Positions 27,717-38,600 of a DNA stretch of 44,895 bases are shown here, in pieces. The notes below the pieces were generated by a model, which was not told where the DNA came from, did not search any database, and was given only the letters and a program-made list of their open reading frames with translations. The first letter of the stretch is position 1, and each line of letters starts with the position of its first letter. The translations under genes and the position numbers were made by a program. Origin of the DNA: Bacteroidaceae bacterium (GTDB lineage: Bacteria; Bacteroidota; Bacteroidia; Bacteroidales; Bacteroidaceae); the NCBI GenBank assembly GCA_017516265.1, contig JAFXDL010000095.1:1-44895 (forward strand), written 5' to 3'.

Positions 27717-27804
27717 TTATCCCAAGGCTTGGGATAAGTAGTTCAAAGCTTGGTTTAGTTATTCCAAATCTTAGTTTTACTATCCCAAATCATAGGACAA
27801 ATTA
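27717..27804. repeat. four degenerate 21-bp palindromic repeats upstream of HU gene
   Basis: Four palindrome-like cores recur at exact 21-bp spacing, centred near 27727, 27748, 27769 and 27790: CCCAAGGCTTGGG, TTCAAAGCTTGG, TTCCAAATCTTAG and CCCAAATCATAGG. The first two are near-perfect dyads. Two helical turns separate each site, so all face the same side of DNA. They end about 20 bp before the -33 element of the HU promoter, a position suiting operators. Confidence 0.7.
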
Positions 27805-27821
27805 TTTTTAGGTATTTTTTC

Positions 27822-27852
27822 TTGTTTTTAGTGCTATTTGTTTGTATCTTTG
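27822..27852 (+). promoter_or_regulatory. promoter of the HU-wHTH gene
   Basis: TTG (27822-27824), 20-bp spacer, TATCTTTG (27845-27852) matches the Bacteroides consensus, with the ATG 35 bp downstream. Confidence 0.75.
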
Positions 27853-27887
27853 TCGCCATATCAGTGAGTATCTTTAACTAAAAGAAT

Positions 27888-28523
27888 ATGGCCAAATACA
27901 TCAAACAAGAAATGCCAGACATAGCGGGCACGGGCGAAAAAAAGGCTTACTACCGCATGAAGACGGAACACCACTTTGACACGGAAAAGTTTGTCAAGTG
28001 GATGACGCGATTCAGCGGGATGAAGCGAGGCGAAGTGATGAAGGTGCTGTTGGAGGCATCGGATACATTGGCCGAACTGCTGGCAATGGGTATCTCGGTG
28101 CAAATCGAAGGGATAGGCACCTTCAGAGCTACCGTCGGAGTAAAGAAAGATAAAGAGATGGACACCCTTGACGGGGATGAGCAAAAGCGCAATGCCATGA
28201 GCCTGCACGTCGATGGAGTGAACTTCCGTGCGGACAAGGAACTGCTGAAGGAAATCAACCGAAGGTGCGACCTGAAGCGCGGTGGCGAGAGGCGACTCCA
28301 CAAATCACCCTACACACTGGAAGAGCGCCGTCAACTGGCCTTGCAATACCTCGAACAGGAGGGCATCTTGCACGTAAGCGACTATGCCAACCTGACCAAA
28401 CTATCGAGAACTACGGCCGGTCGCGAACTGATAGCCCTGCGTAAAGACCCGACCTCGGGCATCACCACCAAAGGACGCGGTACGGCCAAGGTGTATGTGA
28501 AAGCAAAAGATGATGTGTTGTGA
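27888..28523 (+). CDS. HU-family DNA-binding protein fused to a winged-helix-like domain
   Basis: 211 residues. Residues ~20-125 form an HU/IHF-like fold of the Bacteroidota HU-HIG type (FVKWMTRFSGMKRGEVMKVLLEASDTLAELLAMG, then GIGTFRATVG). Residues ~138-205 form a compact basic helix-turn-helix region (YTLEERRQLALQYLEQEG, LTKLSRTTAGRELIALRKD, then a GRGTAKVYVKA wing), consistent with the wHTH fusion class. It is probably cytoplasmic and nucleoid-associated or a local regulator. The 21-bp palindromic repeats just upstream of its promoter are good candidates for autoregulatory sites. It is transcribed convergently with the S9 peptidase gene and shares a terminator with it. Confidence 0.85.
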   Translation: MAKYIKQEMPDIAGTGEKKAYYRMKTEHHFDTEKFVKWMTRFSGMKRGEVMKVLLEASDTLAELLAMGISVQIEGIGTFRATVGVKKDKEMDTLDGDEQKRNAMSLHVDGVNFRADKELLKEINRRCDLKRGGERRLHKSPYTLEERRQLALQYLEQEGILHVSDYANLTKLSRTTAGRELIALRKDPTSGITTKGRGTAKVYVKAKDDVL

Positions 28524-28630
28524 TGCAATCATTCAGCAGACGAACCGCTTCTATATTCATGCCTTTCACCTAGTAAAAAAAGAAGCACCAGTACGGGTGT
28601 GGTGAGCTGTATGTAATGTGTAAACACACA

Positions 28631-28670
28631 AAAAAAGCACCGATAATCTTGCGATTGTCAGTGCTTTTTT
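28631..28670. terminator. bidirectional terminator
   Basis: AAAAAAGCAC (28631-28640) pairs with GTGCTTTTTT (28661-28670); the stem continues with GATAATC/GATTGTC, two mismatches and a short loop. With an A run on the left and a T run on the right it serves both the HU gene and the convergent peptidase gene. Confidence 0.88.
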
Positions 28671-28691
28671 CTGTTCACTCGTAGCTATTCC

Positions 28692-31127
28692 TTACAGATT
28701 CTTCTTCGGATAGAGGGCATCCCACCACGAGGAGTCGCCCTTGAGCCAACGCTGGAACCAGGCCATTTGGGTGGCGAGCCACTTCTGACGCTTGGTGTAG
28801 TCCTGAATGTGATGGTCCTGCCCCTTGACCTGCACGAGGGCCACCTCGCGACCGAGGAGCTTCAGGGCGGTGAACATCTGAAGGCTCTCGATGGGGGGCA
28901 CGTTGGTATCGACATCGCCATGGAGCAGCAGGAGGGGGGTGTGAATCTTGTCGGCATTGAAGAGGGGCGAACGGTCAACGTACAACTCGCGATGACTCCA
29001 AGGATAGCTGTTTGCCATGCTGACCTCGCTATAGTTGTAGCCCCAATAGCCTTGTCCCCAATAGCTGGTGTGGTTGGCAATGCCGGCATGGCTGATGGCC
29101 GCGGCAAAGAGGTCGGTGCGGGTCTGCAGGTACATGGTCATGAATCCGCCATAGGAGGCGCCCATACACCCAATCTTGGTGGAATCGACAAAGGGATGCT
29201 CCTGACAGAAACGGCGCGTGCCCTCGATGATGTCCTCGGCAGGACCCACTCCGGCGGTGTTGACATGGCGCGAAGCCCACTCCTGTCCGAAGCCGGTGGC
29301 TCCACTGGGTTGGAGAATGTAGGCCACATAGCCCAACGAGTTCCAATAGTGGCCCGAATAGGCCAAACCGAAGTTGCGCGACACGGGCGAACAACCTCCG
29401 TAGTAATAGACAATGAGGGGGTATTTCTTTGCAGGGTCGAAATCGGCAGGGAGGTAGCAACGACCATAGACGGTGTCGCCCCGCGAGCTGAGGAAATTCC
29501 AATCGGTGCACTGTCCGATGCGGGCATCGCCCAGGGTGATGAGTCCGTCGAAGAGCTGGAGCTCCTTCTCCTTCTTGAGAGTCATGACATAGGCCGACGA
29601 GGGCTGCATCACACTCTCGGCCAGATAGGCCACGACGGGCGATTGGGTAGCCAAAGAGAGGCGATAGACATATTCGCCCGAGGTAGGAAGGGTGCGTATG
29701 TTGCCCGTACGGGGGTCGAGGGAGAAGAGGCGCACATAGTCGCGGTCCTCGGCCGTGAAATAGACCTTTCCATCGGCCACCGACCACTGGAGGCTGCTCA
29801 CCGAGGGGTCGAAGTCGCGTGTGAGGGGAGTGACCTGCTTGGTGGCAATATCGAAGAGGTAGAGCTCGTACTCCGTCATGCTGGGAGTGACCTCGGGCGG
29901 GAGCACACATCCGATGCGGTCAAAAGCCTCGGGATTGCCGGTGAAGAGCACCTGTGAGGCATCGGGCGAGAAGTGTCCTTCGCCCAAGAACTCAGCGGCT
30001 TGCAGAAGGGTGTCGGTCTGAAGGGTCTGAGCGTCCATCACCACGACATCGGTCACCGTGGTGGGGCGCTTGGTGAGGCGCGAACGCGAACTGCCCACCA
30101 ACAACTTGCGACCATCGGCACTGATGTCCATCAGCCATGCGCTCTGGCTACCGAAGGTGAGGCGCTGGGTGAGACCACTGGCCATGTCGTAGCGGGCAAG
30201 GTAGCGGCGCGTGCGGAAACTGGGTTGCCGGTCGTCCATCTCGACAATCTCGTAGATGTCGGCATCCTCCTTGGGTCCCTCTTCGGTACGGCTCAGTATC
30301 AGGTAGTCCTCCGTGGGAGCAAGGGTGATGTGTCCCTCGGGCACGTTAGCGGTAAGGAGTTCGCGCACACCGGTCAAGGGTTCAATCTTGTAGAGGTTGC
30401 GCTTGCCTCCCTCGGTGACCTCTTGCAAGAAGGCCGAGGTGCAGGGCATCCATCCCCACGCATAGTCGAGCTTGCGCAGGAGGCGTCCACTCTTGGTGTC
30501 GCGCAACTCATAATCCCAATGCGACTTGCCATCGGGCTCTACCGTCTGGCATGAGAGCACCGTGTATTTCCCGTCGGGCGAGAGGGAGATGCTGCGCACC
30601 CAACGTCCGTCGGTCAGGTCGTTCACCATCAGGGGGTGTGCCTTGTCCAGGGTGTAGTCCACGGCTTGCGGAGCATCGAGCACCACACGGATGGAGTCGG
30701 TATCCTCCGGCCCGGTGAGGTAGCGGATGGCCAAGGTGTGGTGGTTGGGAGCCAGCTTCAGGTCGCCCTGCGACTCCTGCCCATCGACGTAGAGCTTGTA
30801 GTGCTTCGGGCCCTTCACCTCCAGCTTGCCTTTCAGGAAGTCGCGGTTGTTGATGTAGAAGCTGAGCACACCCACACTGCGCTCACCATCCACACGGGGC
30901 AACACCTGCCCACTGAAGGTGGTGGAGGCCTCAGCGGCCAGGGAGACGGCCTCCAGTTGCGAAGCGGGGTCGTACGCCTTGCCCGCCACATTCACGGTGT
31001 CCATGCTCAACGGGGCGGTCACCCGGTAGGGGCCTGCGAGGTTGAACTCTTTAATCTCAGTCTTGTGTTGCGCCTGCATCGAGGCGGAAAGTGCCAGGAG
31101 GGCACATAGTAGGAATGGGGATTTCAT
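28692..31127 (-). CDS. S9-family serine peptidase (prolyl oligopeptidase/DPP type)
   Basis: 811 residues with a signal peptide (MKSPFLLCALLALSASMQAQ). Residues ~140-540 form a beta-propeller-like region (LSPDGKYTVLS, ISADGRKLLVGS, FSPDASQVLFTG), followed by an alpha/beta-hydrolase domain. Catalytic residues: Ser658 in GASYGG, Asp740 in HGDVDTNVP, His772 in GQDHHI. It is probably periplasmic and releases di- or oligopeptides. Length is typical or slightly longer than DPP-IV-like relatives. It is monocistronic and faces the shared terminator; a large foldback repeat lies immediately upstream of its start. The exact specificity is not readable. Confidence 0.88.
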   Translation of the reverse strand: MKSPFLLCALLALSASMQAQHKTEIKEFNLAGPYRVTAPLSMDTVNVAGKAYDPASQLEAVSLAAEASTTFSGQVLPRVDGERSVGVLSFYINNRDFLKGKLEVKGPKHYKLYVDGQESQGDLKLAPNHHTLAIRYLTGPEDTDSIRVVLDAPQAVDYTLDKAHPLMVNDLTDGRWVRSISLSPDGKYTVLSCQTVEPDGKSHWDYELRDTKSGRLLRKLDYAWGWMPCTSAFLQEVTEGGKRNLYKIEPLTGVRELLTANVPEGHITLAPTEDYLILSRTEEGPKEDADIYEIVEMDDRQPSFRTRRYLARYDMASGLTQRLTFGSQSAWLMDISADGRKLLVGSSRSRLTKRPTTVTDVVVMDAQTLQTDTLLQAAEFLGEGHFSPDASQVLFTGNPEAFDRIGCVLPPEVTPSMTEYELYLFDIATKQVTPLTRDFDPSVSSLQWSVADGKVYFTAEDRDYVRLFSLDPRTGNIRTLPTSGEYVYRLSLATQSPVVAYLAESVMQPSSAYVMTLKKEKELQLFDGLITLGDARIGQCTDWNFLSSRGDTVYGRCYLPADFDPAKKYPLIVYYYGGCSPVSRNFGLAYSGHYWNSLGYVAYILQPSGATGFGQEWASRHVNTAGVGPAEDIIEGTRRFCQEHPFVDSTKIGCMGASYGGFMTMYLQTRTDLFAAAISHAGIANHTSYWGQGYWGYNYSEVSMANSYPWSHRELYVDRSPLFNADKIHTPLLLLHGDVDTNVPPIESLQMFTALKLLGREVALVQVKGQDHHIQDYTKRQKWLATQMAWFQRWLKGDSSWWDALYPKKNL

Positions 31128-31188
31128 ATAGGTATAGGTTTTGTTTGTTCATTTTTAAGAGGGAGGAGGGGGCGAGGAGGGGGCTATA

Positions 31189-31438
31189 GGAGTTCAGGAG
31201 TTACAGAAGTTCAGGAGTCCAGACAATAGTTTTTAGGAGTGTAGGAGGGAAGTAGTCTTTTAAGGAGTGTAGGAGTGTAGAAGTGACGCTTCGCTTAGGA
31301 GTGTAGACGAATGTGCTGCTTGCATGGTGTCCTCCTGTTTATCATAGTCGAAACTATTGTCTACACTCCTACACTCCTGCCTCCTACACTCCTCTAAAGA
31401 CTCCCCTCCTACACTCCTCAAAAAAGCTCCTGAACTCC
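31189..31438. repeat. ~250-bp foldback of GGAGTGTA repeats
   Basis: GGAGTTCAGGAG (31189-31200) pairs perfectly with CTCCTGAACTCC (31427-31438). A ~45-nt block at 31231-31275 (AGGAGTGTAGGAG units around AGTAGTCTTTTAAGG) is nearly complementary to 31381-31421. AGACAATAGTTT (31220-31231) is the exact inverse of AAACTATTGTCT (31351-31362). The arms consist of a short repeated unit (AGGAGTGT). The element occupies most of the 316-bp gap between the DUF2027/Smr stop and the peptidase start, and no promoter consensus is visible there. It could be a terminator for the upstream gene, a mobile palindromic repeat or an mRNA-stabilising structure. Confidence 0.75.
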
Positions 31439-31443
31439 AAATA

Positions 31444-32577
31444 TCAACTCCTTATCGTCACCATCGTGGCTCCGAATCCGTACTCGCGGAAGGAGGCATC
31501 CTGGAAGGTGCAACTCTTGTACTTGGTCTTCAACTCGGTCTCGATGGCACGGCGGAGCACTCCCTCGCCTTTGCCGTGGATGAAGACAATCTTCTGCCCT
31601 ACCCTACGACGGTTCTCCTCCATGGTGCGACGGAAAACGCCAAGCTGGTACTCGAGCATCTCGCCATTGCTCATGCCCGAGGTGTTGTCCAGCAATTCGT
31701 GGATATGGAGGTCAACCTCGATGATTTTAGGTGACGAGTTGACGGGTTGACGGGCAGACGAGGGTTTGGTGCCGGATGGCCTTGAGGATCTGTCGGCTTG
31801 CCCCTTGTCAACTGCATTCTTTCCCAAGAGCGCATCCTGCAATTGCACGGCATCGACAAAGACCTGGCGCACGGGGACATCGTCCTTCACCACATCGTAG
31901 AGCAAGGCTGGCTCTTCGAAAAAGTCGCTATCGCGGAAGGTGTGGAGCTTGTAGAACTTCACCGTGTCGATGCGGAGCTCGACACAGGCGGTGGGCTTCA
32001 TCAGGAAACTCTGCTCCTCCTTGAAGGGAATCAATTGCACGGCCACACGCTCCATATTGTTGAGAAACTCCTTGCCGAACTCTTCCAGATACATCTTGGT
32101 GTTCGGCTCCATCAGGCCATGAGCCCTGACGGTCCAACTCTTCCCCTCGGCCACCATATAGGTGTAGTAGAGGAAGTAGTTGCTATCGTTCACCAGGTAG
32201 GCATCGAACAAGGTGGTGGTCACGGCCTTGATGTCCTGTGGCACATAGGCGAGTTTGACGTTGAGGGTGTCATTCCCCTTGATCTCCGTAGGTGGAGAAT
32301 AGGACTTCCTGCCAGAGGGGGGTACTGGAGCATTGCCCACAGATGTTGTCGTGCCAGACACCTTGCCCTCCTGCCTTTGGGAGGGACGGGGCGAGGGGTT
32401 GGTGTTTACTTTGGCAATGTTATAGTCATCCGTGTCAATCACCACACACTCACGCATCTGCATGGGTATCTCAAACCCATCCTCATCTTCCACAAGGACA
32501 ATGTTCTTGCCCTGGAAACCTGCTACAATGCCTCCTCCTTTCTCACTGAGGAAGCGTACTTTATCTCCTATTTTCAT
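31444..32577 (-). CDS. DUF2027 and Smr-domain protein
   Basis: 377 residues, no signal peptide. The N-terminal ~45 residues ([37 protein letters not shown]) form an SH3-like barrel as in MutS2-associated and DUF2027 proteins. A DUF2027-type beta-rich middle lies at ~100-245. A Pro/Ser-rich linker precedes the C-terminal Smr domain (~285-377; VDLHIHELL, then [15 protein letters not shown] with the HGxG motif). Smr domains bind or nick nucleic acids, so a cytoplasmic DNA- or RNA-handling role is likely. It lies 51 bp after sprA on the same strand. Confidence 0.85.
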   Translation of the reverse strand: MKIGDKVRFLSEKGGGIVAGFQGKNIVLVEDEDGFEIPMQMRECVVIDTDDYNIAKVNTNPSPRPSQRQEGKVSGTTTSVGNAPVPPSGRKSYSPPTEIKGNDTLNVKLAYVPQDIKAVTTTLFDAYLVNDSNYFLYYTYMVAEGKSWTVRAHGLMEPNTKMYLEEFGKEFLNNMERVAVQLIPFKEEQSFLMKPTACVELRIDTVKFYKLHTFRDSDFFEEPALLYDVVKDDVPVRQVFVDAVQLQDALLGKNAVDKGQADRSSRPSGTKPSSARQPVNSSPKIIEVDLHIHELLDNTSGMSNGEMLEYQLGVFRRTMEENRRRVGQKIVFIHGKGEGVLRRAIETELKTKYKSCTFQDASFREYGFGATMVTIRS

Positions 32578-32628
32578 TGGTTATATCTTTTTTATAGTAT
32601 CTATAGGAACTATAGTTATTCCATTTGC

Positions 32629-35600
32629 TTATCTTGTCAACGAGAACTTCATGCTCACTCCGAAGTCGATGCTGGTGACAGGGTAGGCCGATGTGGACAC
32701 CAGCGGTTCGTTGCGCTGCATGTCGTAGTAGGCATTCAATGTGAGCAGACGACTGACGGTATAGTCGGCCGAAAGGGAGACCTTCAACGCCTTGTTGCCA
32801 CTGGTAGCTTGGGTGGTCACCGTCTGAATGTCGCGACACAAGGCACTCTGTTCGCGCCATGAGATGTCGGCTCGCAGATTGAGGTCGTTGCTCACTCCAC
32901 CCCGACGACGATTGTTGTTCTTGTTGGCATTGGCATTTCCCTTGCTCTTCTTGCTACCACCTCCGCCTCCACCGAAGAGTTTGAAGTTGACAATCTTATA
33001 GCCCAAGCCCACGACAATATCGTCCGAAGTGCTCTCCACAATCTGGTTTGCAGCCATGCTGAGACTGAGCGAACGGGTCTTCTTCAACTCCACTTTGGTC
33101 GATAGATTATTTTGGAATGTGACATCCAAACCAATCAATGGAGAGAAACTCTCATTGATGCTGACGGTGCTGACATCGTACATGCTGCTGGGCACGGGAT
33201 TACCCGTCTGGGTGTTCTCGATGAAACCACGGTCGCCCATGAGCGAACAGAAACTCTGGTAGGTGTTGAAGGAACCCACCGAATAGATGCTCTTGTAAGC
33301 ATGGCTGAGGGTAACACTCTTGAAGTGCTCGCTGAACCAAGGGAGTTTGCCAAGACCGGCATACTTGATGCTCCAGTTGGGCATCATCTTCAGCAACGAG
33401 GGGAAGATGTCGAGCGCGGTGCCACCAGCATCGCTACCCGTATAAGCAGCCAGGAAGGCAGGAATCATCACATCGGGCGAATACTTGTCCACTCCACCAT
33501 TAGCAGCATCGTAGGGCTGACCGGCCAAAGTGGTACCTACGGGATAGACAGACCCTGCATACTGGCTCTCGATACGTTGCTGAACCTGCTCCAAATTACG
33601 AATGAAACGGTTGAACGGACGGGAAGAATAGCCATTGCGGGCATTGCCCTTTCCACCAAATGCCGAACCAATGGTGATGACGGTCATGTTGAAGTTTCCA
33701 CTCTGAATCTCGGGCATACCGGCATACATGTACTGGATGCTCCGCGAACGGTTCATCGTGCGACTGGCATTGAGGTCTATCTTGAATTCGCGGAAAGGCT
33801 CCAGTGTCATCTTGAACTGGAAGTCCTCCATGGCGTTGGTCGTTGCTGGCGTGGAGACACTATCGCTCCGCATCAGCCACCCACGCTCTGCTGCCTTCTG
33901 CAGGTAATCATCGCCTTGGACACCAAAGGCAAAATCGAGCCCAGGAGCAAACAATCCGCCATTCTTTCCCTGTCCGAAGGCATCGCCCACCGAGGGGATG
34001 AAGCCCGGCACCGACATGGCATAGGTGTTGCTATAGCTGACACTGAAGCTGCGCACCATCATGGCGGCACGTGCCACCACCTGAGCCGTCTTGTACCAAC
34101 TCTGCTCCTCGGGTTTGGGGCCTGGCATTACAGAGAGTTTGATTTTCACCGAATCCATATTCTTGATGAGAATCTTGTTCTCGTCCAACACCTTATAACG
34201 GATGGGATAGGTTCGTCCGTCTGCCGTCTTGGCCACTACCCTCACCCGCTTGTTCTTGCGGGCATGAACCACCGTCACCGTAGTGTCCGGCATCAGCTGC
34301 ACCTCCTTGGTATAGGTCTTTTTCTTGTTTTCGGCCTCCTTCTTCTTGGCCTCTTGTTGTTTCAAGTTCTTACGCACATTCTTGGCAGGGGCCTTCTTGG
34401 TGCTGGCTGCAAAACGTTTGTTGGTCTCCTTCAGGAAAGGCACCTTATTGTATAAGGTCTCCATGTTGAAGCGACCATTGATGTTGAGTCGGCGCTGGTT
34501 GGCGATACTGTTTCCTAAAGAGACACCACCATCCAACATGGTACCCCGATTCCAAGTATATGAGGAGTTGAAACTGGCATCTGCCGTCACCCAGTCAAGA
34601 GCCGGAATCTTGTTGAGCGGCACCTGATACGAAGCCGAGAAGGTCTGCTGATAGTCCATCGGTCTTCCCAAACGAATCAGACTATGCTTCACCGAATCCT
34701 TCCAAGCCGAATATTCATCCGGATACAGATTCTTGTTCACCGGGCCATAGGGTTCCTCAATCTCGGCATGAGTAGCCGAGGTGTAGTTCAACTTGAGGTT
34801 CTTGGTCAAATCCCAACGGATGGCCAGGTCGCGATTCCACAAGAACTGCTGGGAGTATGAGACGGGCAACGTTGTGGCCACATCCAGATTCTCCACATCA
34901 CGCTCCTGCAACTCGTAGTAATGACGGTCTATGTCCGTATTGAACGCTATACTCTGAGGCAACCAGTTGAGCCCGAAATCCTTCACTACCTGCAACCACT
35001 TGGACTTGCTCTTCATTTTCTTGAAAGGCTCCAAGGGTTTGAACACAGGGGCGTAGCTATAGTTCATGCCGAACTTCCAATCAAGTTCATTCTCATAGGT
35101 GGTAGTCTCGCCACTGTTCTCCTTCTTGCTATAGGAGTAGTCAAACGAGAAGTTGCCCGGGTCATACGGCATCGGTGTCTTGCTGGTAATCCCCACCTTG
35201 GCATTGCTGACACTGAAGTTGCGGTAGGTGGTCACCGTCTCGGCAATGCTACGGATAGAATCCCGCTCCCTGTCATCCAAAGCTGCATCCAACGCATCAT
35301 CCAACAGCATATCCGTGTCCAGCGGATTATATTTGGGGGACAACCGCTCCTTGGTGTAAGAGAAATATAGCGGTATGCTCACCTTGGCTTTCTCGGGGAA
35401 GAAACGTCCGGCTTCGAAGTTGGAGGTGATGGCATACTGATAGTAATTATCCATCCGACGGTCGGCCACCTTGTCTTCCAAGCCACCAAATCCTGCCGTC
35501 TCCACATGGCCGGTCATATTCAGACTTCCCACATCGGAGAGTTGCACATTCAGGTTGCCCTGAGCCGCCCATCCGCCATCAATCGCGGGGTCTTGCAGAC

Positions 35601-38600
35601 GAAGTTCGTTGACCCACACCTCCACTGACTTCTTTGTACGGGCATTGTTGCGCACACCAATCATGATGGTCTTCACCTCGCCCAATGAGGGATTACCCAT
35701 CACACTCACCTTGTTCTTGGGACGGTCTGAGACATATTCGCTATAAAGGGTCGTATAGCTGACTCCCGACCCTGGCACTCCGCGGGCTATGTTACGGGCC
35801 TTTTTCAAAGCGGTGAACACACTGAAATCAATGTCCAGCATATTCTCCTCGGGCCATACGGCGGTGGCCGATGCGCTCGAGTATTTGTCATACTTGCCCT
35901 CGGGAGTCAGTTTCAGGGGTATTTCATATTCATAGAAGTTGTTCTTGTAGTCCGAACCCAAGCGGATGAAGACCGACACTTCTCCGTCTTCCAACCCCGT
36001 AATGTCATTCAAGTAGGCATTGGCATGGGCAAACATCTGCAAGCGGTTGTACTGGCGCAGGTCGATGTTTATATTCTTGTATATGGCCCGTGCATCGCCC
36101 GTATTCAGGTCGGTCACTTTGATGCAAAGTGCCTGTTCATTATCCTGACGGAGTTGGGGCTGGTTGGGGTCAACCACACGGCTGATGCCCGGAGGCAGGA
36201 CGTAGTTCACAGGTTCGCGATCACCATTTTCCTCGATGTTCACCGATGAGACATTCACCGAGCCACTGATGGTGGGAGCTGTCTGAGTGTTATACAGGGG
36301 TTGTTCATAAGTACGCCATTCGGCCCGAATGAGGTCAAGCGTAGCAAAACGCAGAACCACAGGCTGTTCAAAATTCGTCAGATACATACGCATGAAGCGG
36401 ATGGAGTTTACCCCATTGATGCCTCCCACTGCCTTTTCATAATCATCTACGGGGATACGGAACTGATACCACGTAGCCTCCTCGGTCTTTCCGTTACGCA
36501 ATTTCACATTGCTCACCCGCTTGTCCACGATGTAGTTCTGTCCCACACGCAGGTCCTCGGGACGCATGCTGATATGATATTGGTAATACTTCTCATATTC
36601 ACCCAATGTATAATCCTGATTGATGTCCTCTAGGTCCGGTGTCCGCTTGTAGGAAATGTCATAGCTTTCGGGTGAATCTTCCGAAGCTACAGAGTTTCCT
36701 TCGGGATTGTTGATGTACTTGTATCGCTCCAGAATGCTTACCTGATTCCTGTCATAATCCGAACCACGACTGTAGTGGTAATCGTCTCCTGCCGGGTCGG
36801 CCTGCAACTTACTGAACACGTCGGCACTCACCTTTCCCTGCACGGCACTCAGATAATCCCGATACGTAGGGAATGAGGCCTCCTCAGAGCTGGTCAGTCC
36901 ATTGAGTCCCACATCCTGACGGGCACGTGCTCCACTGGTGTTGTCAAAGGCATAGACAATGCTACGGTCGGTAGGTACACGTCCCCATACTGTCTCGGTA
37001 TAACGGGGAGTACCATCCGTGGGCATGCCATTCTCGAAGAATTTCTTTCCATCCTTCAGGACATCCTCCGACACTTCACCCAGATTGATGTAAAAGTCTC
37101 CACCACGAGGACGCGTATCCTCACTCTCATACATGAAGGGGTCCAACATCCAGAACTCCACATATTCAATATTAGCTGTCTCAAAGTCGCTGGTCTCCAG
37201 TTTGCGCATCATACCTCCCCAACGACTGGACGGATTGGTCAACTTACCTTCATTGGTCAGATCCGTATCCAAGTTGTAGGGGCCACGTTCGTCGGGATAA
37301 TAGGCCAGGTTCAGGATATTCAACGTTGAGGACGACTGGAATTCGGCCTCCTTGTTCGGATAAAGTTCACGTTCGTACACTTCACGGACATAGTGATTGG
37401 AGAGTTGCTCCAAGTCACTCTTGATGTGGCTGGGGGTCAGTGACGAACTCCGACGGGTAAAGAGCGGGTCGATATAATACCAACTGAGCAACGCACGGTT
37501 CATACCGTATCGTATATCATTGCTCAACGCAGCCCCCTGTAAGGTAGAGGGCGTACTGGCTATCATCCACGCCTCGGGCTGGCGGATGTCAATACCGTTC
37601 TCGGTACTCTCGAAGTCATCCAGATACGAGGCATTCCCCTGCACACCACTGGCTTCACCGGCAATCAGTTGAGCAAACTCTGCCGTCAGATTGATGGTCG
37701 ATGGCTGTGTAGCCTCCAGTAGAGGCAATTTGTCTATCATGTTGGTCAGCCACTGGCTCTCCTTCTTCCAGGCAATGTTTGCGCCCCACAAGGTATTCAT
37801 CAGCGGCTCGCTTCCCATAGCCACTTTGCTGGTGGTGGGCTTCTCTTTCAAGTGCATGATGGTACCTCCAAACTGGAAATCTTTGCTGAAGTCATACATA
37901 AAGTTCATACCCATCATAGTCTTGCGCTGCAGGCTGAAGTTGGTATTGCTCTCCAAACTGACACTGACCGCCGTACCGGCATCAATGATACTCTGGTTGA
38001 TAATGGTCACACGACCCGAGCTGTAATCGACCGTATAATCACTGTTCTCCACCAATGTGACACCACCAGCCGTCACCGTCACCGAACCTTGTGGGATATT
38101 CCATGCGCCCAAGTCAATCTCGCTTCCATTGGTAGCCTTGTATTGACCGACAAAAATGAACTTGTCCTTCTCGGCAATCTGCTTGGCGATGGTCTTGGTG
38201 GAGTCATAGAGTTCGTCAAACACATACTTCTCTGCCAACTGGTTGTTACCTATGAACCGGCGCAAATGGTCTCCAAAGGGTTCCACTACGGGGAAATAGA
38301 TGCGTCCGTTCTGTGCCGTCACCGTGTATCCCTCCACAAAGTCAAAGAATCCATTGGGACGACTTTGCTGATTATCATCCAAGCGATCCAGATTCATGGC
38401 ACGCAACAGGGTGGTCTCCTTCAAGTCCGGTTCGGGGATATAGTTCAGATAGACACCGGCCGTATCGCTCTGATACTTGATGTCCAGGCGGAACTTCTCG
38501 CGTTGCACACTGGTAGCTCCCAAGGCATAGACGTTCTTCATCATCAGGTCCCAAGTACCTACAGCAGGCGAATTGGCCGTATTCTTCAGCAACTTCACAT

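Noticed and set aside
28767..29957. 396-codon plus-strand frame opposite the S9 peptidase
   Set aside because: Antisense shadow; the minus strand has catalytic triad, signal peptide and family length.
33112..34455. 447-codon plus-strand frame opposite sprA
   Set aside because: Shadow of the sprA reading frame; His- and Leu-rich low-quality protein without domain or signal.
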